Shown in pieces: positions 1-5,976 of a DNA stretch of 6,628 bases; the stretch's first letter is position 1; every line of letters begins with the position of its first letter. This DNA is from Clostridia bacterium (GTDB taxonomy: Bacteria; Bacillota_A; Clostridia; Oscillospirales; CAG-272), in the NCBI GenBank assembly GCA_017457545.1, contig JAFTHF010000305.1, positions 1 through 6,628 of the forward strand. The letters are read 5' to 3'. The position numbers were made by a program, and so were the translations under genes. The notes below the pieces were generated by a model. The model saw only the letters and a list, made by a program, of their open reading frames with translations. It did not search any database and was not told where the DNA came from.

Positions 1-800
1 CACTTTGTAATAAGCTTCTTCTGTGTAGCGGGAACCTCCTCAAATGGTATCTCAACACCAAGGTCACCACGGCCAATCATAATGCCGTCACACTCGGAGC
101 AGATCTCCTCAATATTTTCAATGCCGGCACGGTTTTCAATCTTGGCAATAAGACCGATATCGTTTTTGCCGTTATTATTTTCAAGAATAAAGTTTTTAAC
201 GTCTAAAACGTCCTGTACGTGAGATACAAAGGACAAAGCAATATAATCAACATCATTCTGGATACCGAAAAGAATATCGCTCTTATCCTGCTCACTAAGG
301 TAAACCTGATTCATTACCTTACCGGGGAAGCTCATGCTCTTACGGTTGGAAATAACACCGCCCTCTATAACCTTACAGATTATATCGGTTTCTGTAGTTT
401 CAAGGACTGTGAATACCAAAAGTCCGTTGTTAACAAGAATCTTGTCACCCTCGCTAAGCTCAGCGCTTAAGTTTTTATAGCTTACGGAAACAACGGTATT
501 ATCGCCCTCTACATCACGGGTAGTAAATGTAAAGATATCTCCGTCATTAAGAGTTTCGCTACCGTTTTTAAACAAGCCTACTCTATATTCGGGACCCTTT
601 GTGTCAAGCATGATAGCAAGAGGTACATTAAGCTCCTTGCGTACATTCTTAAGCATATCTATGCTTTTCTGGTGTCCCTCGTGGGTGCCGTGAGAAAAGT
701 TAAGTCTTGCAACGTTCATTCCCGCAAGACACATTTTCTTAAGGGTGAATTCATCGGAGCAAGCAGGTCCTATAGTACATACTATTTTAGTCTTTCTCAT
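1..800 (-). CDS. pyk: Pyruvate kinase, N-terminal 266 residues (3' end beyond the window)
   Basis: Catalyses the last step of glycolysis in the cytoplasm, phosphoenolpyruvate plus ADP to pyruvate plus ATP. Visible landmarks are the start MRKTKIVCTIGPA, the ARLNFSHG motif (R32, N34, S36, H37), DTKGPE (D66, K68, E71), the signature LIAKIEN with catalytic K220 and metal ligand E222, and GRGDLGVEIP with D246. This numbering matches E. coli PykF by recall, so no large insertion is present. The Glu in TKGPE is the residue typical of potassium-dependent enzymes. The region between about 71 and 167 should be the B (lid) domain. The ATG at 798-800 is preceded by AAGAGG seven bases upstream. The C-terminal half of the barrel and the allosteric domain lie off the left edge, so effector type and any extra C-terminal domain cannot be judged. 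Family assignment is secure. Confidence 0.97.
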   Translation of the reverse strand, partial: MRKTKIVCTIGPACSDEFTLKKMCLAGMNVARLNFSHGTHEGHQKSIDMLKNVRKELNVPLAIMLDTKGPEYRVGLFKNGSETLNDGDIFTFTTRDVEGDNTVVSVSYKNLSAELSEGDKILVNNGLLVFTVLETTETDIICKVIEGGVISNRKSMSFPGKVMNQVYLSEQDKSDILFGIQNDVDYIALSFVSHVQDVLDVKNFILENNNGKNDIGLIAKIENRAGIENIEEICSECDGIMIGRGDLGVEIPFEEVPATQKKLITK

Positions 801-833
801 AATCTATCCTCTTTTCCATAATTATCTGATTAT

Positions 834-862
834 ATTTTATCACAATACAGGCTTTTTTTCAA
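834..862 (-). promoter_or_regulatory. Sigma-A-type promoter of pyk
   Basis: On the minus strand a -35 box TTGAAA (862-857) and a -10 box TAAAAT (839-834) are separated by exactly 17 bases. Transcription would start near 827, giving a leader of roughly 27 bases that contains the AAGAGG ribosome site (813-808) before the ATG at 800. The leader is too short for a riboswitch or attenuator. The promoter lies downstream of the DUF1653 terminator, so pyk is probably its own unit or heads one that continues to the left. Confidence 0.7.
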
Positions 863-905
863 TATTTATATATATTTTATGTAATTTTTAACACTTTTAT
901 AATAT

Positions 906-934
906 ATTATCATATGTTAATATATTCATTTAAA
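906..934 (-). repeat. AT-rich element downstream of the DUF1653 terminator (copy A)
   Basis: This AT-rich stretch follows the terminator U-tract and closely resembles 2386-2413. Both copies contain an ATATGTT core, then ATATATT within a few bases, then AAAGAAAAA next to the terminator stem. Copy A is an imperfect version of the inverted repeat seen in copy B. AT-rich composition makes chance similarity possible; no function is assigned. Confidence 0.35.
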
Positions 935-960
935 GAAAAACCACGGTATTTCCGTGGCTT
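935..960 (-). terminator. Rho-independent terminator after the SGNH-DUF1653 unit
   Basis: CCACGG (941-946) and CCGTGG (952-957) form a 6-bp GC-rich stem with a five-base loop. On the minus strand it is followed by TTTTTCTTT (940-932). It begins six bases after the TAA of the DUF1653 gene. Pyrimidine-rich bases also follow on the plus strand, so it may act in both directions, but no plus-strand gene needs it. Confidence 0.85.
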
Positions 961-963
961 TTC

Positions 964-1176
964 TTATTCTATTAATGTAAAGCGCTTATATTCATTGCCG
1001 TCGCGAACTACTGTTTCATTCCACATTCTTGCAGGGCGCACCCATACATCTTTTTCACCGTACAGGGCTCGGTAAACAACAACGCTTTCACAGGTTTCGG
1101 AATCCTTGCCGATGTAAAGCACCTCATACTCGTTGCCCTTGAAGTGACGGTATTTGCCGATTTTGATTTCTTCCAT
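964..1176 (-). CDS. DUF1653 family small protein (70 residues)
   Basis: The protein matches what I know of the DUF1653 family: KYRHFKGNEYEVL near the N-terminus (about residues 8-20), then SETCESVVVYRALYG, then WVRPARMW, then a C-terminal YKRF. These small soluble domains have no established biochemical function that I know of. No signal peptide or membrane segment is visible. The chosen ATG at 1174-1176 overlaps the TGA of the upstream hydrolase gene (TGATG), suggesting translational coupling, with AAAGGA twelve bases upstream. An in-frame ATG at 1186-1188 would add MDTL, but the AAAGGA then abuts the start codon; that 74-residue form cannot be excluded. The gene ends six bases before a terminator, so it is last in its unit. 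Family call is confident, role unknown. Confidence 0.88.
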   Translation of the reverse strand: MEEIKIGKYRHFKGNEYEVLYIGKDSETCESVVVYRALYGEKDVWVRPARMWNETVVRDGNEYKRFTLIE

Positions 1177-2285
1177 CAGAGTGTCCATTCCTTTCCGTTA
1201 AAGAATGCGTCACGGAACTTAATTGCAGCAGCCAAGCCACCCTCACCGTTTGGATGGTCACCGTAACGGGTGTAATCGTTGCCAAGGGGTCTGTCCGATG
1301 CATCAAGTGATGCTTCAAAATCGTATACACGGCAGCCATAGATTTTTGCAAGGGTAGGGATAGCCATATTGAGGCATCTCCACTCAAGCTCCTTTGCGTA
1401 ATCGTAACGGAACGGAGGGATAGTAGAGAGAATAACCTCAATGCCCTCAGCCTTAAGCTTCTTTATTGTTTCTTCAATATAGCCTATGATTTCGCCTGCC
1501 GTGGATGGTCTGCCGTTACCGTATTTGCCTGAGCAAAGGTCATTAACACCGTAGGTTAAAATAGCAATATCTGTCTTGGTTGCTTTATAATAAAGTGAAC
1601 CCCAATTCGCAAGATCTGAGCCACGGGAGAAGCCTAAGCCAAGATTCCATACCGAGTATTCGTCCTTAAGCATCTTTCCGATTCTGCCAACCCACATTTC
1701 GTATTTATCAAGCTCCGTGCCACAGCCCTGAGTAATGGAATCGCCGATAAATGCAATACGCTTTTTCACCTTTTTGTCGCAGCCGAAAAGGGCAGGCTTA
1801 GGACAGCTGTCATAGGGGATAAAGCCCTCGCCGAAGTCAATATAGCAGGGCACACGGCTGTCAGGTGAGCAAGGAATAAGGTTGCCCTCTATCTCCCATT
1901 CCCACACAAGATATCTGCCGTCGGGAACATCAATTGTAACCTCATCGCTCCAGAACATTTCATCGGGAGAAACGTTCTTTTCTATCTTATTATCAAAGGT
2001 AACGGGGATGTAGTATTCGGGAGCAGAGAGGTCGCCGTATGGAGCGCCGATGCCTACATTAGCCCCTATAATCTTCCAATTGCCTCCGCTTTTATCAACG
2101 TAAACCTCCTCACCCTGTGAAAAGGTAGAGTTGGCTGTATTCTGAAAGAAAAAGCGATAATTATATTTACCTGCACATTCCACCTTGTAAAAGGAACGGG
2201 CAATTATTTTTTTGTTTTCATTAAAGATAAGCATATAGTTGTTTCCTGTGCCACAGGAAACGTTTGAAACGTATTTTTTAAACAT
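1176..2285 (-). CDS. SGNH/GDSL-type hydrolase, probable esterase with N-terminal accessory domain
   Basis: A 369-residue protein. The C-terminal part (about 174-365) has SGNH blocks: IAFIGDSITQG with nucleophile S183 (block I), NLGLGFSRG with G216 or G218 as the oxyanion glycine (block II), YGVNDL with N248 (block III) and GDHPNGEG with H344 (block V). The N-terminal region (about 1-165) is rich in aromatic and beta-prone residues and may be a beta-sandwich, as in two-domain carbohydrate esterases; I cannot name its family. No signal peptide is seen, so the enzyme is probably cytoplasmic and could deacylate imported sugars or lipids; the substrate is unknown. Block V is atypical: the position three before H344 is Y341, where Asp is usual, and D343 sits directly before the histidine. 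The ATG at 2283-2285 has AAGGAGA five bases upstream and a near-consensus promoter. The stop codon overlaps the DUF1653 start. Confidence 0.88.
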   Translation of the reverse strand: MFKKYVSNVSCGTGNNYMLIFNENKKIIARSFYKVECAGKYNYRFFFQNTANSTFSQGEEVYVDKSGGNWKIIGANVGIGAPYGDLSAPEYYIPVTFDNKIEKNVSPDEMFWSDEVTIDVPDGRYLVWEWEIEGNLIPCSPDSRVPCYIDFGEGFIPYDSCPKPALFGCDKKVKKRIAFIGDSITQGCGTELDKYEMWVGRIGKMLKDEYSVWNLGLGFSRGSDLANWGSLYYKATKTDIAILTYGVNDLCSGKYGNGRPSTAGEIIGYIEETIKKLKAEGIEVILSTIPPFRYDYAKELEWRCLNMAIPTLAKIYGCRVYDFEASLDASDRPLGNDYTRYGDHPNGEGGLAAAIKFRDAFFNGKEWTL

Positions 2286-2314
2286 AGCCTTCTCCTTGAT
2301 TTTATTCTATATTT

Positions 2315-2343
2315 ATGATACCATAATCAGCCTTTTATGTCAA
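2315..2343 (-). promoter_or_regulatory. Sigma-A-type promoter of the SGNH-DUF1653 unit
   Basis: On the minus strand a perfect -35 box TTGACA (2343-2338) is followed after 17 bases by TATCAT (2320-2315). Transcription would start near 2308, leaving a leader of about 23 bases that carries AAGGAGA (2297-2291). The close match suggests substantial basal expression. No palindrome overlapping the boxes is evident. Confidence 0.78.
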
Positions 2344-2350
2344 TAGCATA

Positions 2351-2380
2351 GAAAAAATCCTTGATTTTCAAGGGTTTTTA
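2351..2380 (-). terminator. Second, weaker hairpin terminator between symporter and SGNH unit
   Basis: CCTTGA (2359-2364) and TCAAGG (2368-2373) form a 6-bp stem with a three-base loop. On the minus strand it is followed by ATTTTTTC, a run of six T (2357-2352). On the plus strand it is followed by GTTTTTA and the flanking A and T runs can extend the stem. It lies about 45 bases beyond the main symporter terminator and just upstream of the SGNH promoter, so it could back up that terminator or act in both directions. Its short AT-containing stem makes it weaker. Confidence 0.6.
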
Positions 2381-2413
2381 AACATATTAGTATATGTTCA
2401 TATATTTGATAAA
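2381..2413 (-). repeat. AT-rich inverted-repeat element downstream of the symporter terminator (copy B)
   Basis: AACATAT and ATATGTT form a 7-base inverted repeat around four central bases (2381-2398), followed by ATATATT and then AAAGAAAAA at the terminator. The arrangement mirrors 906-940. Between two terminators the palindrome may simply be AT-rich spacer; function is not known. Confidence 0.35.
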
Positions 2414-2443
2414 GAAAAAGTGCCTCCCGAATGAGAGGCACTT
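2411..2443 (-). terminator. Rho-independent terminator of the NSS symporter gene
   Basis: AAGTGCCTC (2418-2426) pairs with GAGGCACTT (2435-2443) in a perfect 9-bp stem with an eight-base loop. On the minus strand it is followed by TTTTTCTTT. It starts six bases after the symporter TAA at 2450. This is the strongest terminator in the window. Confidence 0.92.
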
Positions 2444-2449
2444 AAGCTA

Positions 2450-3826
2450 TTAAATAAAGGGTGAGATGATACCGTATACAAGGATTACGCCGATAATAAT
2501 AGGCAAACCGTATCTGAAATAGTATTTCATCCAGTTTGCAACCTTGGCGCCCTTACCTGTATTTGCTTCCTCCTGGAACTTATCAAAGCCCCATGCGAAC
2601 TTATAGTTACAGAAAATAACGAAGATAAGTGCGCCTGTAGGAAGAAGAATGTTTGATACAATATAGTCCTCAAGGTCAAGCACACCTGTACCGGGGCCAA
2701 AGGGCTGGCAGCCTGCAAGAGCATTGAAGCCGAGAAGACAGGGGAGGGATAGGAAGAACATTGCGATGCCATTAATCAAGCACGCTTTCTTTCTTGACCA
2801 ACCGAACTGGTCCATACACATAGCAATAATGTTTTCAAATACTGCAATTACAGTGGTAAGAGCAGCAAACATCATAAAGATAAAGAAGAGAGTACCCCAG
2901 ATGCGTCCACCTGCCATATTATTAAATACTTTGGGAAGAGTCTGGAAAATAAGACCGGGACCTGCACCGGGCTCAACACCGTATGCAAAGCAAGCGGGGA
3001 AAATAATAAGACCTGCTGTTATTGCAACGAAGGTATCAAGAACTGTTACGTTGATTGCCTCACCCATAAGCGCCCTGTCCTTACCGAGATAGCTACCGAA
3101 AATAGCCATTGAGCCGATACCGAGACTAAGTGTGAAGAATGCCTGATTCATAGCTGCAACAACAACGTTAAAGAAGCTCTTGAAGCCACCTGCAAACATT
3201 TTACCGAAATCGGGAATAAGATAGAACTTAAGACCCTCGCCGCCACCGGGGAGGAACAAGCTTCTTACAGCCAATACAACCATAATGCCGAGAAGAGCAA
3301 GCATCATCCATTTGGATACCTTTTCGATACCCTTCTGTACACCGAGAGCGCAAACTCCAAAGCCGATAATAACTACTATAGCCACAAAAAGCATAAGCAT
3401 CCAGGGCTTAGAAAGCATTTCTCCAAACACACCCGAAACCTCAGCTGAGCTCATACCCTCAAATTTGCCACCTATCATATAGAACACATACTGGAGCATC
3501 CAGCCTGAAACTGAGGTATAGAACATCATAAGTAAATAGTTGCCTGCCATGGCAAAGTAGCTGTGAATATGCCATTTTGATCCCTTAGGCTCAAGCTCCT
3601 GATACATTTTAACAGGGCTTTTCTGGGCAGCACGTCCCAAGGAAAACTCCATTGTGAGAACAGGAATACCTAAAATGGCAAGAAAAATAAGATAAATCAG
3701 AACAAACGCACCACCACCGTACTGACCTGTAATATACGGGAACTTCCATACATTGCCCATACCGATGGCACAGCCTGCACTGAGAAGAATGAAGCCAAGT
3801 CGGCTTCCAAGCTTTTCTCTTTCCAT
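2450..3826 (-). CDS. Sodium-dependent amino-acid symporter, NSS/SNF family (LeuT/MhsT-like)
   Basis: A 458-residue inner-membrane protein expected to import an amino acid with sodium. Eleven hydrophobic helices are visible at about 10-35, 39-62, 86-118, 141-163, 172-192, 221-245, 256-282, 309-337, 347-366, 388-410 and 436-456, the MhsT-like count rather than the twelve of LeuT. Aligned by eye to LeuT, the unwound helix 1 GCAIGMGN gives A20 and N25 (A22, N27); helix 3 Y103 (Y108); helix 6 FTLSLG gives F231 and T232 (F253, T254); helix 8 AALTT gives A321, T324 and T325 (sodium site 2). The gate pair is K28 with D387 (R30-D404). D264 in helix 7 falls at LeuT N286, an acidic residue that suggests chloride independence. 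Substrate cannot be read from sequence. The ATG at 3824-3826 has AGGAGA upstream. The gene is alone between its own promoter and terminator. Confidence 0.95.
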   Translation of the reverse strand: MEREKLGSRLGFILLSAGCAIGMGNVWKFPYITGQYGGGAFVLIYLIFLAILGIPVLTMEFSLGRAAQKSPVKMYQELEPKGSKWHIHSYFAMAGNYLLMMFYTSVSGWMLQYVFYMIGGKFEGMSSAEVSGVFGEMLSKPWMLMLFVAIVVIIGFGVCALGVQKGIEKVSKWMMLALLGIMVVLAVRSLFLPGGGEGLKFYLIPDFGKMFAGGFKSFFNVVVAAMNQAFFTLSLGIGSMAIFGSYLGKDRALMGEAINVTVLDTFVAITAGLIIFPACFAYGVEPGAGPGLIFQTLPKVFNNMAGGRIWGTLFFIFMMFAALTTVIAVFENIIAMCMDQFGWSRKKACLINGIAMFFLSLPCLLGFNALAGCQPFGPGTGVLDLEDYIVSNILLPTGALIFVIFCNYKFAWGFDKFQEEANTGKGAKVANWMKYYFRYGLPIIIGVILVYGIISPFI

Positions 3827-3856
3827 AATTTTCTCCTAAATTAAAAATATACATGT

Positions 3857-3885
3857 ATTTTACCATATTGTTAACAATATTGCAA
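3857..3885 (-). promoter_or_regulatory. Sigma-A-type promoter of the NSS symporter gene
   Basis: On the minus strand a -35 box TTGCAA (3885-3880) and a -10 box TAAAAT (3862-3857) are 17 bases apart. Transcription would start near 3850, giving a leader of about 24 bases with the ribosome site AGGAGA just upstream of the ATG at 3826. The spacer is almost entirely a perfect palindrome, described separately. Confidence 0.72.
3865..3880. promoter_or_regulatory. Perfect 16-base palindrome in the symporter promoter, candidate operator
   Basis: ATATTGTTAACAATAT reads identically on both strands, centred on GTTAAC. It fills 15 of the 17 spacer bases and touches the last base of the -35 box. A dimeric repressor bound here would block RNA polymerase. 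The half-site ATATTGTT does not let me name a regulator, and no regulator gene is in the window. With AT-rich DNA a chance palindrome is possible, though eight matching pairs exactly between the two boxes is suggestive. Confidence 0.5.
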
Positions 3886-3912
3886 CAAAAAATTAAAATT
3901 ATATCAGAATTT

Positions 3913-3940
3913 AGAAATCCCCGACATCTGTCGGGGATTT
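3913..3940 (-). terminator. Hairpin terminator at the end of the pyr operon
   Basis: AAATCCCCGAC (3915-3925) pairs with GTCGGGGATTT (3930-3940) in an 11-bp stem with a four-base loop. It begins four bases after the pyrI TAA. On the minus strand only ATTTCT and then mixed AT sequence follow, a weak U-tract. On the plus strand TTATTATTTTTT follows. The position argues for pyr termination, but the better U-tract points the other way. Confidence 0.75.
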
Positions 3941-3943
3941 TTA

Positions 3944-4363
3944 TTATTTTTTGCTTTCGCTTTCGCAATAAATACAGCGGTATACTCGCTTCTTTTCGTC
4001 TGTAAGACGGAAGATGTGAGAAAGCTCCTGCTCGGTGGTGGTAATGCAACGGGGATTTTTACACTTAACTATATTAACAAGCTCACGGGGAAGACCGGGA
4101 TGGTACTTCTCAACGATTTTAGAGTCCTTAATTACATTTACTGTAACATCGGGGTCAATATAGCCAAGGGCTGTCATATCAAGCTTAACCTCGGCATCTA
4201 CCTTAATAATATCCTTAACACCCATACTGTGGCTAAGCGCCTTCTGAATAATGGCAACAGGGCAGTTAAGCTCCTCAAGACCGAGAATTTTGTATATTTT
4301 CATACCGTTTCCGGGCTTGATGTGGTCTATTACAAAGCCGTTCTTAATGGAATCTACTGTCAT
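3944..4363 (-). CDS. pyrI: Aspartate carbamoyltransferase regulatory chain
   Basis: The regulatory chain binds nucleotide effectors and docks on the PyrB catalytic trimers through a zinc domain, making aspartate carbamoyltransferase allosteric. The 139-residue protein has the allosteric domain (about 1-95; [12 protein letters not shown], then the [17 protein letters not shown] strand region) and a C-terminal zinc domain with four cysteines, C101 and C106 (CKNPRC) and C130 and C133 (CIYC). This is the C-x4-C...C-x2-C pattern of E. coli PyrI, which is about 153 residues; the difference is mostly a shorter N-terminus. The ATG at 4361-4363 overlaps the pyrB TGA as ATGA, with an excellent GAGGAGG (4377-4371) seven bases upstream inside pyrB. 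It is the last gene of the operon, followed by a hairpin. Which nucleotides activate or inhibit cannot be read here. Confidence 0.96.
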   Translation of the reverse strand: MTVDSIKNGFVIDHIKPGNGMKIYKILGLEELNCPVAIIQKALSHSMGVKDIIKVDAEVKLDMTALGYIDPDVTVNVIKDSKIVEKYHPGLPRELVNIVKCKNPRCITTTEQELSHIFRLTDEKKRVYRCIYCESESKK

Positions 4364-5280
4364 TTGTCCGCCTCCTCAAGAAGCATTTTTATAAGCGCCA
4401 TTCTGATATATTTACCGTAAAGCACCTGCTTGAAGTAGCAAGCTCTTGGGTCGCTGTCTACTCCAACGGAAATTTCGTTTACACGGGGAAGGGGATGCAT
4501 AATGCAAAGGTCACTCTTTGCGCTATCAAGCTTGGCAGGGGTAAGAACATATACGTCCTTAAGTCTGATATAATCCTGCTCATTAAAGAAGCGCTCTCTC
4601 TGTACTCTTGTCATATAGAGAATATCAAGCTCACCAATTACGCTTTCAAGGTCGTAAACCTCCTTGTAAGGAATATTACATGCCTCAAGCACCTCATCCT
4701 TGATGTAGTCGGGAACCTTAAGCTCCTCAGGGGAGATGAGAACTATATTGATGCCTGTATATCTTGAAAGAGCAGTAATAAGTGAATGTACTGTTCTGCC
4801 AAACTTAAGGTCACCGCAAAGTCCAACTGTAAGGTTATTAACTCTGCCCTTTTCCCTCTTGATGGTAAGAAGGTCGGTAAGGGTCTGAGTAGGGTGATTA
4901 TGTCCACCGTCACCTGCGTTAATAACAGGAACTGTTGCATTAAGAGAGGCAACCATAGGTGCGCCCTCCTTGAAATGACGCATAACCATAATATCTGCAA
5001 AGCAGGAAATTACCTTAGCGGTATCAGCCACGCTTTCGCCCTTGGCAGCAGATGAGCTCTGCGCCTCGGAGAAGCCAAGAACATTACCGCCAAGCTCCAT
5101 CATAGCCGCCTCAAAGGAAAGACGGGTTCTGGTAGAGGGCTCGTAGAAAAGGGTAGCCAGCTTTTTACCCTCAGCAACCTTATTATATTTTTTCGGATTT
5201 GCAATAATGTCTTCGGCTGTGGAAATAAGATTTTCTATTTCCGCAACGCTTAAATCTTCAATTCCGATAAGATGTCTCAT
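4360..5280 (-). CDS. pyrB: Aspartate carbamoyltransferase catalytic chain
   Basis: Joins carbamoyl phosphate and aspartate to N-carbamoyl-aspartate, the committed step of pyrimidine synthesis, in the cytoplasm. The 306-residue length is close to the E. coli chain (about 310). Landmarks are the carbamoyl-phosphate loop [11 protein letters not shown] (S49, T50, R51, T52, R53), the 80s loop SSSAAKGES with K80, the HPTQTLTDL motif with H129, the aspartate-domain segment YMTRVQRER, and [10 protein letters not shown] near the C-terminus. All expected catalytic residues that I can place are present. The ATG at 5278-5280 has AAAGGA seven bases upstream, in a 16-base spacer after pyrE. The pyrI regulatory chain follows with a 4-base overlap, which favours balanced synthesis of the two chains of a class B type holoenzyme. 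Confidence 0.97.
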   Translation of the reverse strand: MRHLIGIEDLSVAEIENLISTAEDIIANPKKYNKVAEGKKLATLFYEPSTRTRLSFEAAMMELGGNVLGFSEAQSSSAAKGESVADTAKVISCFADIMVMRHFKEGAPMVASLNATVPVINAGDGGHNHPTQTLTDLLTIKREKGRVNNLTVGLCGDLKFGRTVHSLITALSRYTGINIVLISPEELKVPDYIKDEVLEACNIPYKEVYDLESVIGELDILYMTRVQRERFFNEQDYIRLKDVYVLTPAKLDSAKSDLCIMHPLPRVNEISVGVDSDPRACYFKQVLYGKYIRMALIKMLLEEADK

Positions 5281-5296
5281 TCTATTATCCTTTCGA

Positions 5297-5953
5297 TTAC
5301 GCCTTTGCGCCGTTTATCTCAAGATACTTCTTGATGCGTGTTACGTTTTCTTCGTTAGCAGGGTCCTCGCTAAGATATTCGATAATATCGTAAACGTCAA
5401 CTACGGAGTATACGGGGAAACCAAACTCGTCAGCGATTTCTGCCATTGCAGACTTTTCGCCCTGTCCCTTTTCCTTACGGTCTACCATTACGAATGTAGC
5501 GGCAATCTTAACACCCTGAAGGGACTTCATATTAGCCATGCTTTCACGGATAGCTGTACCTGCTGTAATAACGTCCTCAACGATTACAACCTCTTCGCCT
5601 GCTGTGGGCTTGTAGCCTACAAACACGCCACCCTCACCGTGATCCTTTTCTTCCTTTCTATTAAAGAAGAAGGGAACATTAAGACCTTCCTTGGAAAGTG
5701 CGATAGCTGCGGAAACTGCAATCGGAATACCCTTGTATGCAGGACCGTAGAGAACTGTTCTCTTATTGCCTACCTTTTCAAGGTATGCCTTAGCGTAGAA
5801 TTCGCCAAGCTTAGAGATGTGCTCACCTGTCTTGATTTCGCCTGCGTTTATAAAATAAGGGATCTTTCTTCCGCTCTTAGCTGTAAAGTCACCAAACTTG
5901 AGTACGCCTGCACTCTGTAAAAACTGAATAAATTCTCTCTTATAGCCTTCCAT
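5297..5953 (-). CDS. pyrE: Orotate phosphoribosyltransferase
   Basis: Transfers phosphoribose from PRPP to orotate, forming OMP. The 218-residue protein carries the N-terminal KSGRKIPYF segment with K26, the mobile catalytic loop [12 protein letters not shown] (about 98-109) with its lysines and histidine, and the PRPP-binding motif [12 protein letters not shown] (about 123-134) with the paired acidic residues E126 and D127. Length and motifs fit the E. coli-like dimeric enzyme. The ATG at 5951-5953 follows a 23-base spacer after pyrF with AAGGAGA seven bases upstream. No attenuator hairpin is visible in either flanking spacer, so expression should be governed from upstream of the window. Confidence 0.97.
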   Translation of the reverse strand: MEGYKREFIQFLQSAGVLKFGDFTAKSGRKIPYFINAGEIKTGEHISKLGEFYAKAYLEKVGNKRTVLYGPAYKGIPIAVSAAIALSKEGLNVPFFFNRKEEKDHGEGGVFVGYKPTAGEEVVIVEDVITAGTAIRESMANMKSLQGVKIAATFVMVDRKEKGQGEKSAMAEIADEFGFPVYSVVDVYDIIEYLSEDPANEENVTRIKKYLEINGAKA

Positions 5954-5976
5954 TTTAATTCTCCTTAGTCAATATA

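Noticed and set aside
219..470. Plus-strand open frame of 83 codons
   Set aside because: Antisense to pyruvate kinase, with no motif and no plausible promoter unit; a shadow frame.
1124..1441. Minus-strand open frame of 105 codons
   Set aside because: Overlaps the C-terminal SGNH domain and DUF1653 gene in another frame; both of those show conserved motifs and it does not.
2724..3092. Plus-strand open frame of 122 codons, and the similar one at 3285-3482
   Set aside because: Antisense to membrane helices of the symporter; no independent support.
3865..3880. Rex (NADH-sensing repressor) binding site
   Set aside because: The Rex consensus has two 7-base half-sites separated by several bases. 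Here the half-sites merge at GTTAAC, so the spacing is wrong and no specific regulator can be named.
3609..4049. Minus-strand open frame of 146 codons from pyrI into the symporter gene
   Set aside because: It crosses the pyr terminator and symporter promoter and is out of frame with both real genes.
4016..4420. Plus-strand open frame of 134 codons across pyrI and the pyrB end
   Set aside because: Antisense to pyrI, whose zinc cysteines and length are conserved; no family features in the plus frame.
5281..5296. Possible PyrR attenuator or riboswitch within the pyr operon
   Set aside because: The pyrE-pyrB and pyrF-pyrE spacers are 16 and 23 bases, hold only ribosome sites and have no hairpins. 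Any leader control would lie upstream of the window.
5207..5920. Plus-strand open frame of 237 codons opposite pyrE and the pyrB start
   Set aside because: It lies antisense to two certain genes, reads as low-complexity Cys/Leu/Ser-rich protein with no family features, and results from the codon use of the sense genes.
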